Shown here: one piece after another, positions 1 through 5,795 of the stretch | Layout: every line of letters starts with the position of its first letter | Numbering within the stretch: the stretch's first letter is position 1 | Source of the DNA: a virus | Strand: one strand, 5' to 3' | DNA length: 33,283 nt | IMG/VR virus record: IMGVR_UViG_3300025137_000144 | Span: 1-33,283 of that record | Position numbers and translations under genes: made by a program | Notes under the pieces: generated by a model | Told to the model about the DNA's origin: nothing | The model's database searches: none | Seen by the model: only the letters and a program-made list of their open reading frames with translations

Positions 1-19
1 AACTTAGAGGAGAACTACA
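1..19 (+). repeat. Repeated early-gene leader, copy 1 (ribosome binding site)
   Basis: A 19-base leader, AACTTAGAGGAGAACTACA, contains the Shine-Dalgarno core GAGGAG and sits directly before the ATG at 21. An identical copy precedes the gene at 662, and a related form (CTAAGAGGAGAAG) precedes the gene at 438. The sharing suggests a reused translation-initiation module in the early region. Confidence 0.7.
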
Positions 20-20
20 A

Positions 21-173
21 ATGAAGTACGCAGAAAAAACAGTAGTAGAAGCAATGGATAATTTAGGATTTGAGACCACTCAAAAATTAACCTTTGCAGA
101 ATTTAGAGCTTATTTTTATAAGTCTTTGCTTTGGGAACAATCCAAAATTAACGACCAAAAAGAGGGGGCGTAA
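21..173 (+). CDS. Small early protein of unknown function (50 aa)
   Basis: A 50-codon frame opens with ATG at 21, just after a strong GAGGAG site, and stops at TAA 171-173. The next gene starts two bases later. The product (MKYAEKTVVEAMDNLGFETT at its N terminus) has mixed charge and looks helical, with an aromatic stretch (FRAYFYKSLLW) in the middle. I see no signal peptide, membrane segment or recognisable domain. Small early genes upstream of the RNA polymerase in T7-like phages are usually host-takeover or accessory genes and vary widely. The call rests on the ribosome binding site and tight packing; no function is proposed. Confidence 0.6.
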   Translation: MKYAEKTVVEAMDNLGFETTQKLTFAEFRAYFYKSLLWEQSKINDQKEGA

Positions 174-175
174 TC

Positions 176-423
176 ATGAGTATCATTAACAAAGCTAACA
201 CCAAGAAGGAGCTCTTACGACTAAGCGAACATCATCGTAATGGTAAGTTCACAAGAGTGTCAGGTAAGCTCTTAGACCATATCGAGATGCAACAGAAACA
301 ACTGCTCATTGATATCGTTAGGAGGCATCCGAGCTTAGGACAGACCTTAACAATATAGTTGCTCTGATGAAGGCTTCAATAGCCGAAACCGCAGAGATGC
401 GGTCAGCAACATTTTTAAACTAA
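176..423 (+). CDS. Small early protein, apparently encoded across a -1 frameshift (about 82 aa if joined)
   Basis: ATG at 176 follows a purine-rich site (AGAGGGGG) and the upstream stop by two bases. The zero frame ends at TAG 356-358 (60 aa). The -1 frame, open from 322 to TAA 421-423, reads like real protein (ASELRTDLNNIVALMKASIA) and continues the helical, coiled-coil-like character of the first part. Moving from zero to -1 after the AGG codon at 320-322 gives one protein of about 82 residues. Its stop then lies directly before the GAGGAG of the next gene, as elsewhere in this region, whereas the zero-frame stop leaves an unusual 79-base gap. A GGAGG sequence sits at the junction. It could be programmed frameshifting, a recent indel or a sequence error. 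Function unknown. Confidence 0.5.
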
Positions 424-437
424 GAGGAGAAGTAAAA

Positions 438-635
438 ATGAGAAACCGAATACAGTTTTGTAAAGAGGACGTATTTATACAGTTACAACTGCAAGACGCT
501 AGTGATGAAATCAATGACGTTTTGAAAAAGTTTGACCTCGTTTTGAGGGTTGATAGAGAGACCAACAAATACTCTAGCTTTGCTATTGAGAATCATGAAG
601 AGCAAGAGGTTTCAGTTAATTATTACCCACTTTAA
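438..635 (+). CDS. Small early protein of unknown function (65 aa)
   Basis: ATG at 438 lies behind a strong site (AAGAGGAGAAG). The 65-residue product begins MRNRIQFCKEDVFIQLQLQD and is rich in acidic residues, with alternating hydrophobic and charged positions that suggest a small alpha/beta or helical protein. No signal peptide, membrane helix or known motif is visible. A reverse-strand frame overlaps most of it but has no ribosome binding site and runs against every other gene here, so I treat it as a shadow. Function unknown. Confidence 0.65.
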   Translation: MRNRIQFCKEDVFIQLQLQDASDEINDVLKKFDLVLRVDRETNKYSSFAIENHEEQEVSVNYYPL

Positions 636-643
636 TATTTTTT

Positions 644-662
644 AACTTAGAGGAGAACTACA
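644..662 (+). repeat. Repeated early-gene leader, copy 2 (ribosome binding site)
   Basis: This copy is identical over 19 bases to positions 1-19. It provides GAGGAG just upstream of the ATG at 662, and its last base is the first base of that start codon. Confidence 0.7.
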
Positions 663-868
663 TGAACTGCGATAAAGAGTATGAGTACAGAGTAGAAGGT
701 TTAGTATTGGTTAAGGTTGATGCTGATACAGGAGAGGAAGTGCTGACTAAGGAGGGAGACATTCAGCTTTACATCCACCATAGCGATACCGTATCTAATG
801 AATATGGCGGAGCTATCTTTGAAGACCATGAAGTACAAAAGTTAAAAGGAGGATTTCAAGATGATTAA
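662..868 (+). CDS. Small acidic early protein of unknown function (68 aa)
   Basis: ATG at 662 follows the repeated leader. The 68-residue product is strongly acidic, with a valine-rich central part (YRVEGLVLVKVDADTGEE) that looks like beta strands. Acidic small early proteins are common in T7-like phages, and some are inhibitors of host enzymes, but nothing here identifies a target. Its stop overlaps the start of the next gene (GATGATTAA at 860-868), which points to translational coupling. Function unknown. Confidence 0.65.
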   Translation: MNCDKEYEYRVEGLVLVKVDADTGEEVLTKEGDIQLYIHHSDTVSNEYGGAIFEDHEVQKLKGGFQDD

Positions 869-1034
869 AACATACACGCTAACCTTGACCCACGCAGAAA
901 TGCGTGAGGTCGAGAACTCACTGCTTACTCAACAGCGTGAGCTCACAAACTACAACAATGACTTCAAAGAGTATCTTGAAATGGGTCAAAGGATTAGACA
1001 GCAAATTAAAAACACACTGGAGGGTAAGTCATGA
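861..1034 (+). CDS. Small helical early protein of unknown function (57 aa)
   Basis: ATG at 861 overlaps the end of the preceding gene by eight bases and has AAAGGAGG at 844-851 as ribosome binding site. The 57-residue product (MIKTYTLTLTHAEMREVENS, then a Gln/Glu-rich helix) looks like a short beta strand followed by a long amphipathic helix. The stop TGA at 1032-1034 overlaps the next ATG as ATGA. This tight coupling on both sides is the main support. Function unknown. Confidence 0.6.
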   Translation: MIKTYTLTLTHAEMREVENSLLTQQRELTNYNNDFKEYLEMGQRIRQQIKNTLEGKS

Positions 1035-1222
1035 TATGCAAAATTCAAAAAGCTTATAGAAAAGGAAAACTAATAAAAGAAATATGTCATCGACAACTGG
1101 ACAATAACTTTTTTAGTCTTGATAATAGGCACACTGTAGGAGTAATTAATAATCAGACCATTGACCGCTTGTGGGAAGAAGACGAAGAAGGACTTAAAAA
1201 AATATTGAAGGAGGTGAGCTGA
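1031..1222 (+). CDS. Small early protein of unknown function (63 aa)
   Basis: The start is coupled to the preceding stop through ATGA at 1031-1034, with GGAGGG at 1019-1024 as ribosome binding site. The 63-residue product has a basic N-terminal half (KIQKAYRKGKLIKEICHRQL) and an acidic C-terminal half (EEDEEGLKKILKEV). No known domain is visible. It is the last gene before the hairpin and first candidate phage promoter, so it may belong to the earliest, host-transcribed set; that is inference. Function unknown. Confidence 0.6.
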   Translation: MICKIQKAYRKGKLIKEICHRQLDNNFFSLDNRHTVGVINNQTIDRLWEEDEEGLKKILKEVS

Positions 1223-1240
1223 TAAAACTAAGTGTTACTT

Positions 1241-1268
1241 CATAGTGTGGCAAAATAGCCATACTATG
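1241..1268 (+). promoter_or_regulatory. Strong RNA hairpin upstream of the first phage promoter
   Basis: CATAGTGTGGC (1241-1251) pairs with GCCATACTATG (1258-1268) across a 6-base loop. This gives an 11-pair stem with one G-U wobble. No T-run follows, so it is not a classical terminator. It lies 12 bases before the candidate phage promoter at 1281. It could be an RNase processing site, a transcript-end stabiliser or a protein-binding palindrome. Confidence 0.6.
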
Positions 1269-1280
1269 GAATTAACATTT

Positions 1281-1303
1281 AATAAAGTACCCGTAGTAGA
1301 GTC
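1281..1303 (+). promoter_or_regulatory. Candidate phage RNA polymerase promoter 1
   Basis: The sequence holds TAAAGTACCC followed by GTAG and TAGA. It shares the pattern TAAAGTRCCC-N5-TAGA with three other intergenic sites (5743, 14153, 28868). The site is intergenic and just upstream of the gene at 1321. Assignment to the phage polymerase rests on recurrence and position; no transcript is known. Confidence 0.65.
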
Positions 1304-1320
1304 AAAAGGAGATTTTAGAC

Positions 1321-1470
1321 ATGACCATCATTAATACTAAAAAAGCAATATGCTGTAAATGCTCTAAAAGAGCGAGATTGTATTACAAAAAAAAATGGTG
1401 GTGTTCGATAGAGTCAGACTTTGGCACTATGAATATGACGGGATATTGTAAAAACGTAAAAAAAAAATAA
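1321..1470 (+). CDS. Small basic cysteine-rich protein, possible zinc ribbon (49 aa)
   Basis: ATG at 1321 is preceded by AAAGGAG at 1306-1312. The 49-residue product is basic and carries cysteines at 11, 12, 14, 28 and 43. The spacing (CCKC near residue 12, then single cysteines later) could bind one zinc ion as a minimal ribbon, though no standard family is recognisable. The C terminus is lysine-rich. It is the first gene after candidate promoter 1. A nucleic-acid-binding role is possible but only inferred from charge and cysteines. Confidence 0.55.
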   Translation: MTIINTKKAICCKCSKRARLYYKKKWWCSIESDFGTMNMTGYCKNVKKK

Positions 1471-1477
1471 AAAGTGA

Positions 1478-1693
1478 TTGACACTAAAACAGCTATCCGA
1501 TACTGCTTACAATGTATATATGGCTAAGTATAATTGCACTAACTCAACCCAGTTAAAGTACGAGTTGCTTGAAGCACTCAATAAATTGGCTGTTATGTAT
1601 TTAGAATTAAAAACAGCAGTTGCAGGGAAAGAGAAGTTAGAGCATGAAGAAACAGTAATTTATGCGAAGAAATTAAAACAACCAAAAGGGTAG
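1478..1693 (+). CDS. Small helical protein of unknown function (71 aa), TTG start uncertain
   Basis: The frame opens with TTG at 1478, eight bases after the previous stop, with no good ribosome binding site. An ATG at 1520 is the alternative and also lacks one. The product is helical (QLKYELLEALNKLAVMYLEL in the centre) with a lysine-rich end. The frame fills the space between two better-supported genes, which favours real coding, but the start is weakly supported. No domain recognised. Confidence 0.45.
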   Translation: MTLKQLSDTAYNVYMAKYNCTNSTQLKYELLEALNKLAVMYLELKTAVAGKEKLEHEETVIYAKKLKQPKG

Positions 1694-1710
1694 AGAAAGC
1701 AGGGGGTTTT

Positions 1711-1866
1711 ATGATGGTTTGCGGTTGTAAGCGAGTTGTTGTAGAAAAGTATAAGAAAACAGCATATAGTGTTAAAAGAACCAAGCATGAATTTATTATT
1801 GATTTTGCGTACTACCGTATTTATCTAGTAACTAAATGTAGAGGGGAACATGAAGAACAAAGTTGA
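1711..1866 (+). CDS. Small basic protein of unknown function (51 aa)
   Basis: ATG at 1711 follows AGGGGG at 1701-1706. The 51-residue product begins MMVCGCKRVVVEKYKK, with a CxC pair near the N terminus and a third cysteine near residue 43, and an aromatic beta-like stretch between (EFIIDFAYYRIYLV). It overlaps the start of the winged-helix gene by 17 bases, indicating coupling. Function unknown; the few cysteines could bind metal, but this is not demonstrable. Confidence 0.5.
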   Translation: MMVCGCKRVVVEKYKKTAYSVKRTKHEFIIDFAYYRIYLVTKCRGEHEEQS

Positions 1867-2182
1867 CTTACTTGAAGTAATTGAGCAGATAAGAAAACTT
1901 GATAATCAGTTGGAGAGTCAAACCATAGCAGTGTTTTTTGCTGTATGTGAACACGAAGGCAAAGATGGTATTAGTATGCAAGAGTTAGCATCTTTACTAC
2001 ATATTGCTCAATCATCAATATCACGAAATGTTTATAAACTTTCACAAGTTAATAGGCATAGAGTAAAAGGCTTAGGACTCGTTGAGTCTTATGAAGACCC
2101 GTTAGAACGTAGACGGAAACTTGTAACAACAACACTAAAAGGTCGGAAGCTGTACACTAAGCTTTCATCTTTGGTGAAATAA
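1850..2182 (+). CDS. MarR-like winged-helix transcriptional regulator (110 aa)
   Basis: ATG at 1850 follows AGAGGGGAA. The 110-residue product has the MarR-type layout: an N-terminal helix, a helix-turn-helix around residues 41-64 (ISMQELASLLHIAQSSISRN), and a wing with a D-P-L-E-R-R-R pattern at 83-89 followed by T93-T95. MarR proteins act as dimers on palindromic operators and are often ligand-responsive. Here the gene lies 16 bases before the integrase. That makes it a candidate regulator of integration or of the lytic-lysogenic choice; no CI-type repressor is visible in the window. The family call is fairly secure; the role is inference. Confidence 0.75.
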   Translation: MKNKVDLLEVIEQIRKLDNQLESQTIAVFFAVCEHEGKDGISMQELASLLHIAQSSISRNVYKLSQVNRHRVKGLGLVESYEDPLERRRKLVTTTLKGRKLYTKLSSLVK

Positions 2183-2198
2183 CAGAGGAGGCAACACA

Positions 2199-3086
2199 TT
2201 GAAGAACAACAAATTATTAACTGAGATACACTCCAAGCTAGTAAGCAAGGGGTGGGAGAAGGTTCAGGCTAGTCGAGCTGAGAAAGTTATAGCTTTACTA
2301 GGTAGTGACCTACTCATAACTCAAGTTAATGAAACACATGTCGAACAGCTTACTGAAACACTGCTAGGAAAAAACCTACAGCCTTCAACGGTCAACAGGT
2401 ATTTAGCGGCACTCAGCAAAATGTTGACGTATGCTCATAAAAGACAGGCTATTTATAATTTAGAAAGAATGCCTTTTATTGAGTGGTTAGAAGAAAGTGA
2501 AGGACGAGAACGATACCTCCAACTTGAAGAAGAACAGAAGATGATAAAGCTGTTAAAAGAATGGGACGAAGAATCCTATTTAGAACTTTATTTGTTTTTG
2601 TTAGATTCAGGTATGAGGCTAGGCGAGGCTTTATCTTTTAAGAAGTCTAACGTGGATAATACACACGGTAATTTAGTAGTGAACCTCAAAGGCTCACAAA
2701 CTAAGAACGGACACCGTAGGTCTATCCCTTTGACAAAAAGAGCCACTGCTATCGTTGAGTCTAAACTAGATGGTTTACAATCTACCGATAATGTTTTTAG
2801 TCATCTTGACTATTGGAGAGCTGAGAACTTATGGCGTAAGCTTCGCAAAGGTATGAACTTACAACTGGATAAAGATTTTGTTATCCACTCGTTACGTCAT
2901 ACTTGTGCGACAAGACTTGCACAATCTGGTAAAATTGAGCTTCATTTAGTTGGACAAATGCTAGGACATAGAAGTTGGGCAATGATACAACGCTACTCAC
3001 ATCTTGTCCCTAGTAACTTGATGGGTGCTATTGATGTTTTAAATAAGCACAACGAGCAAGCGGACATTAGTCCTCTTGTAAAATAA
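2199..3086 (+). CDS. int: Tyrosine-recombinase integrase (295 aa)
   Basis: The start is TTG at 2199, chosen because AGAGGAGG at 2184-2191 is correctly spaced and no in-frame ATG lies near. Residues 1-95 form the SAM-like core-binding domain. The catalytic domain has the full active-site set: R140 (SGMRLGEALS), K169, H230 and R233 (HSLRHTCATRL), H257 (LGHRS) and nucleophile Y266 (IQRYSHL). The enzyme recombines phage attP with host attB. The attP is directly downstream at 3099-3232 and overlaps a tRNA-Leu half. Integrase-bearing T7-like podoviruses are known from marine Alphaproteobacteria. Length is usual for the family and no damage is seen. Confidence 0.96.
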   Translation: MKNNKLLTEIHSKLVSKGWEKVQASRAEKVIALLGSDLLITQVNETHVEQLTETLLGKNLQPSTVNRYLAALSKMLTYAHKRQAIYNLERMPFIEWLEESEGRERYLQLEEEQKMIKLLKEWDEESYLELYLFLLDSGMRLGEALSFKKSNVDNTHGNLVVNLKGSQTKNGHRRSIPLTKRATAIVESKLDGLQSTDNVFSHLDYWRAENLWRKLRKGMNLQLDKDFVIHSLRHTCATRLAQSGKIELHLVGQMLGHRSWAMIQRYSHLVPSNLMGAIDVLNKHNEQADISPLVK

Positions 3087-3093
3087 AAATGAC

Positions 3094-3123
3094 TTGTGGT
3101 AGGGGAAAGTTACGTTATATATG
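3094..3123 (+). promoter_or_regulatory. Possible sigma70-type promoter that would drive the rebuilt host tRNA-Leu
   Basis: TTGTGG at 3094-3099 and TATATG at 3118-3123, separated by 18 bases (TATATA at 3116-3121 gives 16), lie just before the tRNA half beginning at 3136. A start about seven bases past the -10 would fall shortly before the tRNA 5' end. In a prophage this phage DNA would be upstream of the reconstituted tRNA, so a promoter here makes sense. Both boxes are imperfect. Confidence 0.35.
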
Positions 3124-3232
3124 ATGTTTTTGTATGCCCTCGTGGTGAAATTGGTAGACACAAAGGACTTAAAATCCATATAGGAATTAAGCCACCAATA
3201 CAACTCATACGTTAGCGGAACTAATCCCCTAC
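3099..3232 (+). other. attP: tRNA-Leu(UAA) 5' half flanked by inverted arm repeats
   Basis: Positions 3136-3177 read as the 5' half of a tRNA-Leu: acceptor strand GCCCTCG, D-arm GAAATTGGTAGAC, and anticodon loop CTTAAAA with anticodon TAA inside GGA/TCC. The sequence then leaves the tRNA, and no matching CGAGGGC follows, so it is not a functional tRNA. GTAGGGGA at 3099-3106 and TCCCCTAC at 3225-3232 are perfect inverted repeats on either side, extended by AGTT/AACT, and could be integrase arm-type sites. The GGA/TCC stem halves around the loop would be core sites. The position immediately downstream of the integrase fits a phage attachment site. Confidence 0.85.
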
Positions 3233-3265
3233 TGCATAGAACACAACACTTAAATAGGAGTTTCT

Positions 3266-5713
3266 ATGTCAAAGATTATTGAGTCAATGCCAACTTACAG
3301 CAGTGAGCTGTCTCATGAAAAAGAGATGGTTGAACTAGGTAAGCAAAGAACTAACAAAAGAAGATTGAGCCACATACAACGTGGAGAGGAATCAGTTACT
3401 AACTATGGCAAGATTTTAGTAAGTGAAACTATCCGCCCTCTTGCATATGGTATTGTAAATTTTTTAGAACAGTGTGCAAAACAAACTACAGGACAGCCTC
3501 CAGTTGCATTTATGTTTCTGTCAGGTATTGACCCTGAGGTAACAGCGTTGATAACAGCGAAGCACATCATTAACACAATCACAAACCACAGACCATTAAC
3601 TGCTACTTGCATTGCACTGGGCGGTAAGATTGAAACTGAAGAACAATTAAAAAACTTTAAGAACCTGAACCCAGAACTTTACGAAACTGTAAAAATGGAT
3701 TTAGATAAACGGTCATGGAACTATGCTTACAAAAGAAGGAAGCTTAGGGAGTCAGCCAAAAGAGGTGAGGTTGCATGGGAAGAGTGGACGACACCCCAAA
3801 AGCTACATGTTGGCATACGTTTAGTTGATTTAATGGTTGCTACTACAGGCATGATTGAAGTAGGCACGGAAACTATTAATCGTAAGAAAACTAAAATACT
3901 TAAACAGACCCAAAAGACAAAGGACTGGATAGCGGACAGAAACTCCTTTAATGAATTGCTTAACCCTGAGTACCTGCCTTTGGTTATGTTTCCGAAACAA
4001 TGGGAAGCTCCAGTTGGTGGTGGCTATTGGACATCAGAAATGCCAGAGCTTGATTTAGTCAAGGTAAGAAACAATAATTTTAAAAAAGAATTAGAAAACT
4101 TTGACTTATCAAAAATATACTCAGCAGTTAATGCGATGCAGAACACACCCTTCAAAATTAATCAGTATATTTTAAAGGTGATGCAAGAAGCTTGGGATAA
4201 TGAGATACCTATTGGTGGAGTACCGCCTGCAAATGATTTACCAGTACCCAATAAACCTCACGATATAGAGACTAATGAAGAAGCAAGGAAAGAGTGGAAG
4301 AAACAGGCAGTCATAACACACACTGAAAATGCCCGTATGTTTAGTAAGCGTTTACTGTATGCAAAAATTTTATGGACAGCTCATAAATTTGAAAAATATA
4401 AAACTTTATACTTTCCTTTACAGCTCGATTTTAGAGGCAGAGCTTATTGTGTTCCTGCATTTTTAAACTATCAAGCAGTCTCAGGAGCTAAGGCTTTACT
4501 TAACTTTAGCAATGGCAAAGCTATCACTAAAGAAAACAAGGGAGAGTTTTGGCTTGCTGTACACGGTGCAAACATGTGGGGTGAAGATAAAATCTCATTA
4601 AAAGACCGAGTGCAATGGGTGCAAGACAACGAAGCAATGATAATAAAATGTGCTCAAGAACCGTTAGTAAATAAAGAATGGGAAAGCACATCGTCAGCTT
4701 TTCAAACACTAGCATGGTGTGAAGAGTGGCGACAATATAAAGAACATGGTGAAGGTTTTGTTTCTACACTTCCTATATCCATAGATGGTACATGCAACGG
4801 ACTTCAGTTATATAGTTTGATGTTGAAAGATGAAGAAGCAGGCAAGCTTGTTAATGTTGTCCCGTCTGCTACACCGCAAGACATATATCAAATTGTTGCT
4901 GATGCAGTTATTCTTAAATTACATGAGCATGTGGCGGAGGGTGGCTATCCATATGCACAGCTATGGCTTAACTATGGAGTCAAACGAAGCACAACAAAGC
5001 GAAGCATCATGACTATATGCTATGGGTCAACACGATACTCATGCACAGACTTTGTTGTTGAAGAGCTTACTAAAAGAAAAGACAAGGGTGAGCAACATCC
5101 TTTTGGTAATGATATTTTTAAACCAAGCACGTACTTAGCAGGTGTGATTTGGGAAAGCATTGGTAATAATTTAAACAGTGCAAGAGAAGGTATGGATTAC
5201 TTACAAGCGTGTGCAAGAATACTGGCTAAAGAACAGCTACCGATACACTGGCTGTCGCCAATAGGTTTTCCCGTCTATCAAAGTTATCCTGAAATGAAAT
5301 CTAAAAGAGTTAAAGCTATGTTAGCAGGTGAAATTATAAAGCCTAGAATTAACACTGAGACAGACAAGACGGACAAACTTAGAATGAGTAATGGCATTGC
5401 ACCTAACCTTGTCCATTCACTTGACTCAGCTTGTATGATGCAGACAGTAAACATTGCATACAGCAAGGGATTAAAAAGTTTTGCAAACGTGCATGATAGT
5501 TTTGGCACAACAGCAGGTGACATGGAATGTTTAACTGAGTGTTTAAAAGAAGCTTTCACAGAAATTTTTACACAACACAATGTCTTACAAGAATTTAAAG
5601 ATGACATTTATTATCAAGTGCCTGAACATCTTAGAGACGACTTACCTGATGTCCCTGACTTTGGACAGTTAGATGTAAATGAATTAAAAAATTGTGAATT
5701 CTTTTTTAGTTAA
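3266..5713 (+). CDS. Single-subunit DNA-dependent RNA polymerase, T7 type (815 aa)
   Basis: ATG at 3266 follows ATAGGAG. The 815-residue product, somewhat shorter than T7 RNA polymerase (883), has all the catalytic motifs: LDFRGRAY near 387, motif A DGTCNG with D507 (T7 D537), motif B KRSTTKRSIMTICYG with R574, K578 and Y586 (T7 R627, K631, Y639), and motif C HDSF with D744 (T7 D812). It transcribes the middle and late phage genes from phage-specific promoters, probably the TAAAGTRCCC sites described here. It lies directly after attP, so in a prophage it would be the first gene downstream of the host tRNA promoter. Confidence 0.98.
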   Translation: MSKIIESMPTYSSELSHEKEMVELGKQRTNKRRLSHIQRGEESVTNYGKILVSETIRPLAYGIVNFLEQCAKQTTGQPPVAFMFLSGIDPEVTALITAKHIINTITNHRPLTATCIALGGKIETEEQLKNFKNLNPELYETVKMDLDKRSWNYAYKRRKLRESAKRGEVAWEEWTTPQKLHVGIRLVDLMVATTGMIEVGTETINRKKTKILKQTQKTKDWIADRNSFNELLNPEYLPLVMFPKQWEAPVGGGYWTSEMPELDLVKVRNNNFKKELENFDLSKIYSAVNAMQNTPFKINQYILKVMQEAWDNEIPIGGVPPANDLPVPNKPHDIETNEEARKEWKKQAVITHTENARMFSKRLLYAKILWTAHKFEKYKTLYFPLQLDFRGRAYCVPAFLNYQAVSGAKALLNFSNGKAITKENKGEFWLAVHGANMWGEDKISLKDRVQWVQDNEAMIIKCAQEPLVNKEWESTSSAFQTLAWCEEWRQYKEHGEGFVSTLPISIDGTCNGLQLYSLMLKDEEAGKLVNVVPSATPQDIYQIVADAVILKLHEHVAEGGYPYAQLWLNYGVKRSTTKRSIMTICYGSTRYSCTDFVVEELTKRKDKGEQHPFGNDIFKPSTYLAGVIWESIGNNLNSAREGMDYLQACARILAKEQLPIHWLSPIGFPVYQSYPEMKSKRVKAMLAGEIIKPRINTETDKTDKLRMSNGIAPNLVHSLDSACMMQTVNIAYSKGLKSFANVHDSFGTTAGDMECLTECLKEAFTEIFTQHNVLQEFKDDIYYQVPEHLRDDLPDVPDFGQLDVNELKNCEFFFS

Positions 5714-5719
5714 TCCGTT

Positions 5720-5736
5720 AGTGCATACAATGTACT
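5720..5736 (+). promoter_or_regulatory. Small hairpin upstream of promoter 2
   Basis: AGTGCAT (5720-5726) pairs with ATGTACT (5730-5736) over a three-base loop: seven pairs including one G-U. It lies between the polymerase gene and candidate promoter 2, the same relation to a promoter as the hairpin at 1241. No T-run follows. Confidence 0.4.
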
Positions 5737-5742
5737 GTCGGC

Positions 5743-5765
5743 AATAAAGTGCCCGTAGTAGATAT
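5743..5765 (+). promoter_or_regulatory. Candidate phage RNA polymerase promoter 2
   Basis: The 18 bases AATAAAGTGCCCGTAGTA, followed by GA, differ from the site at 1281 by a single base over the shared 20-base core. It occupies the gap before the single-stranded DNA-binding protein gene and would drive the replication block. Confidence 0.7.
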
Positions 5766-5795
5766 ACCAAAATAAATTAATGGAGATTAAAAATC

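Noticed and set aside
1478-1512. A sigma70 promoter from TTGACA at 1478
   Set aside because: The only TATAAT-like box (TACAAT) is 24 bases away, too far. TTGACA here doubles as the proposed TTG start region, so the match is likely chance.
3136-3220. A phage-encoded functional tRNA-Leu
   Set aside because: The 5' half is convincing, but no CGAGGGC partner for the acceptor strand, no T-arm and no 3' anticodon-stem completion follow. It is better explained as the attP core.
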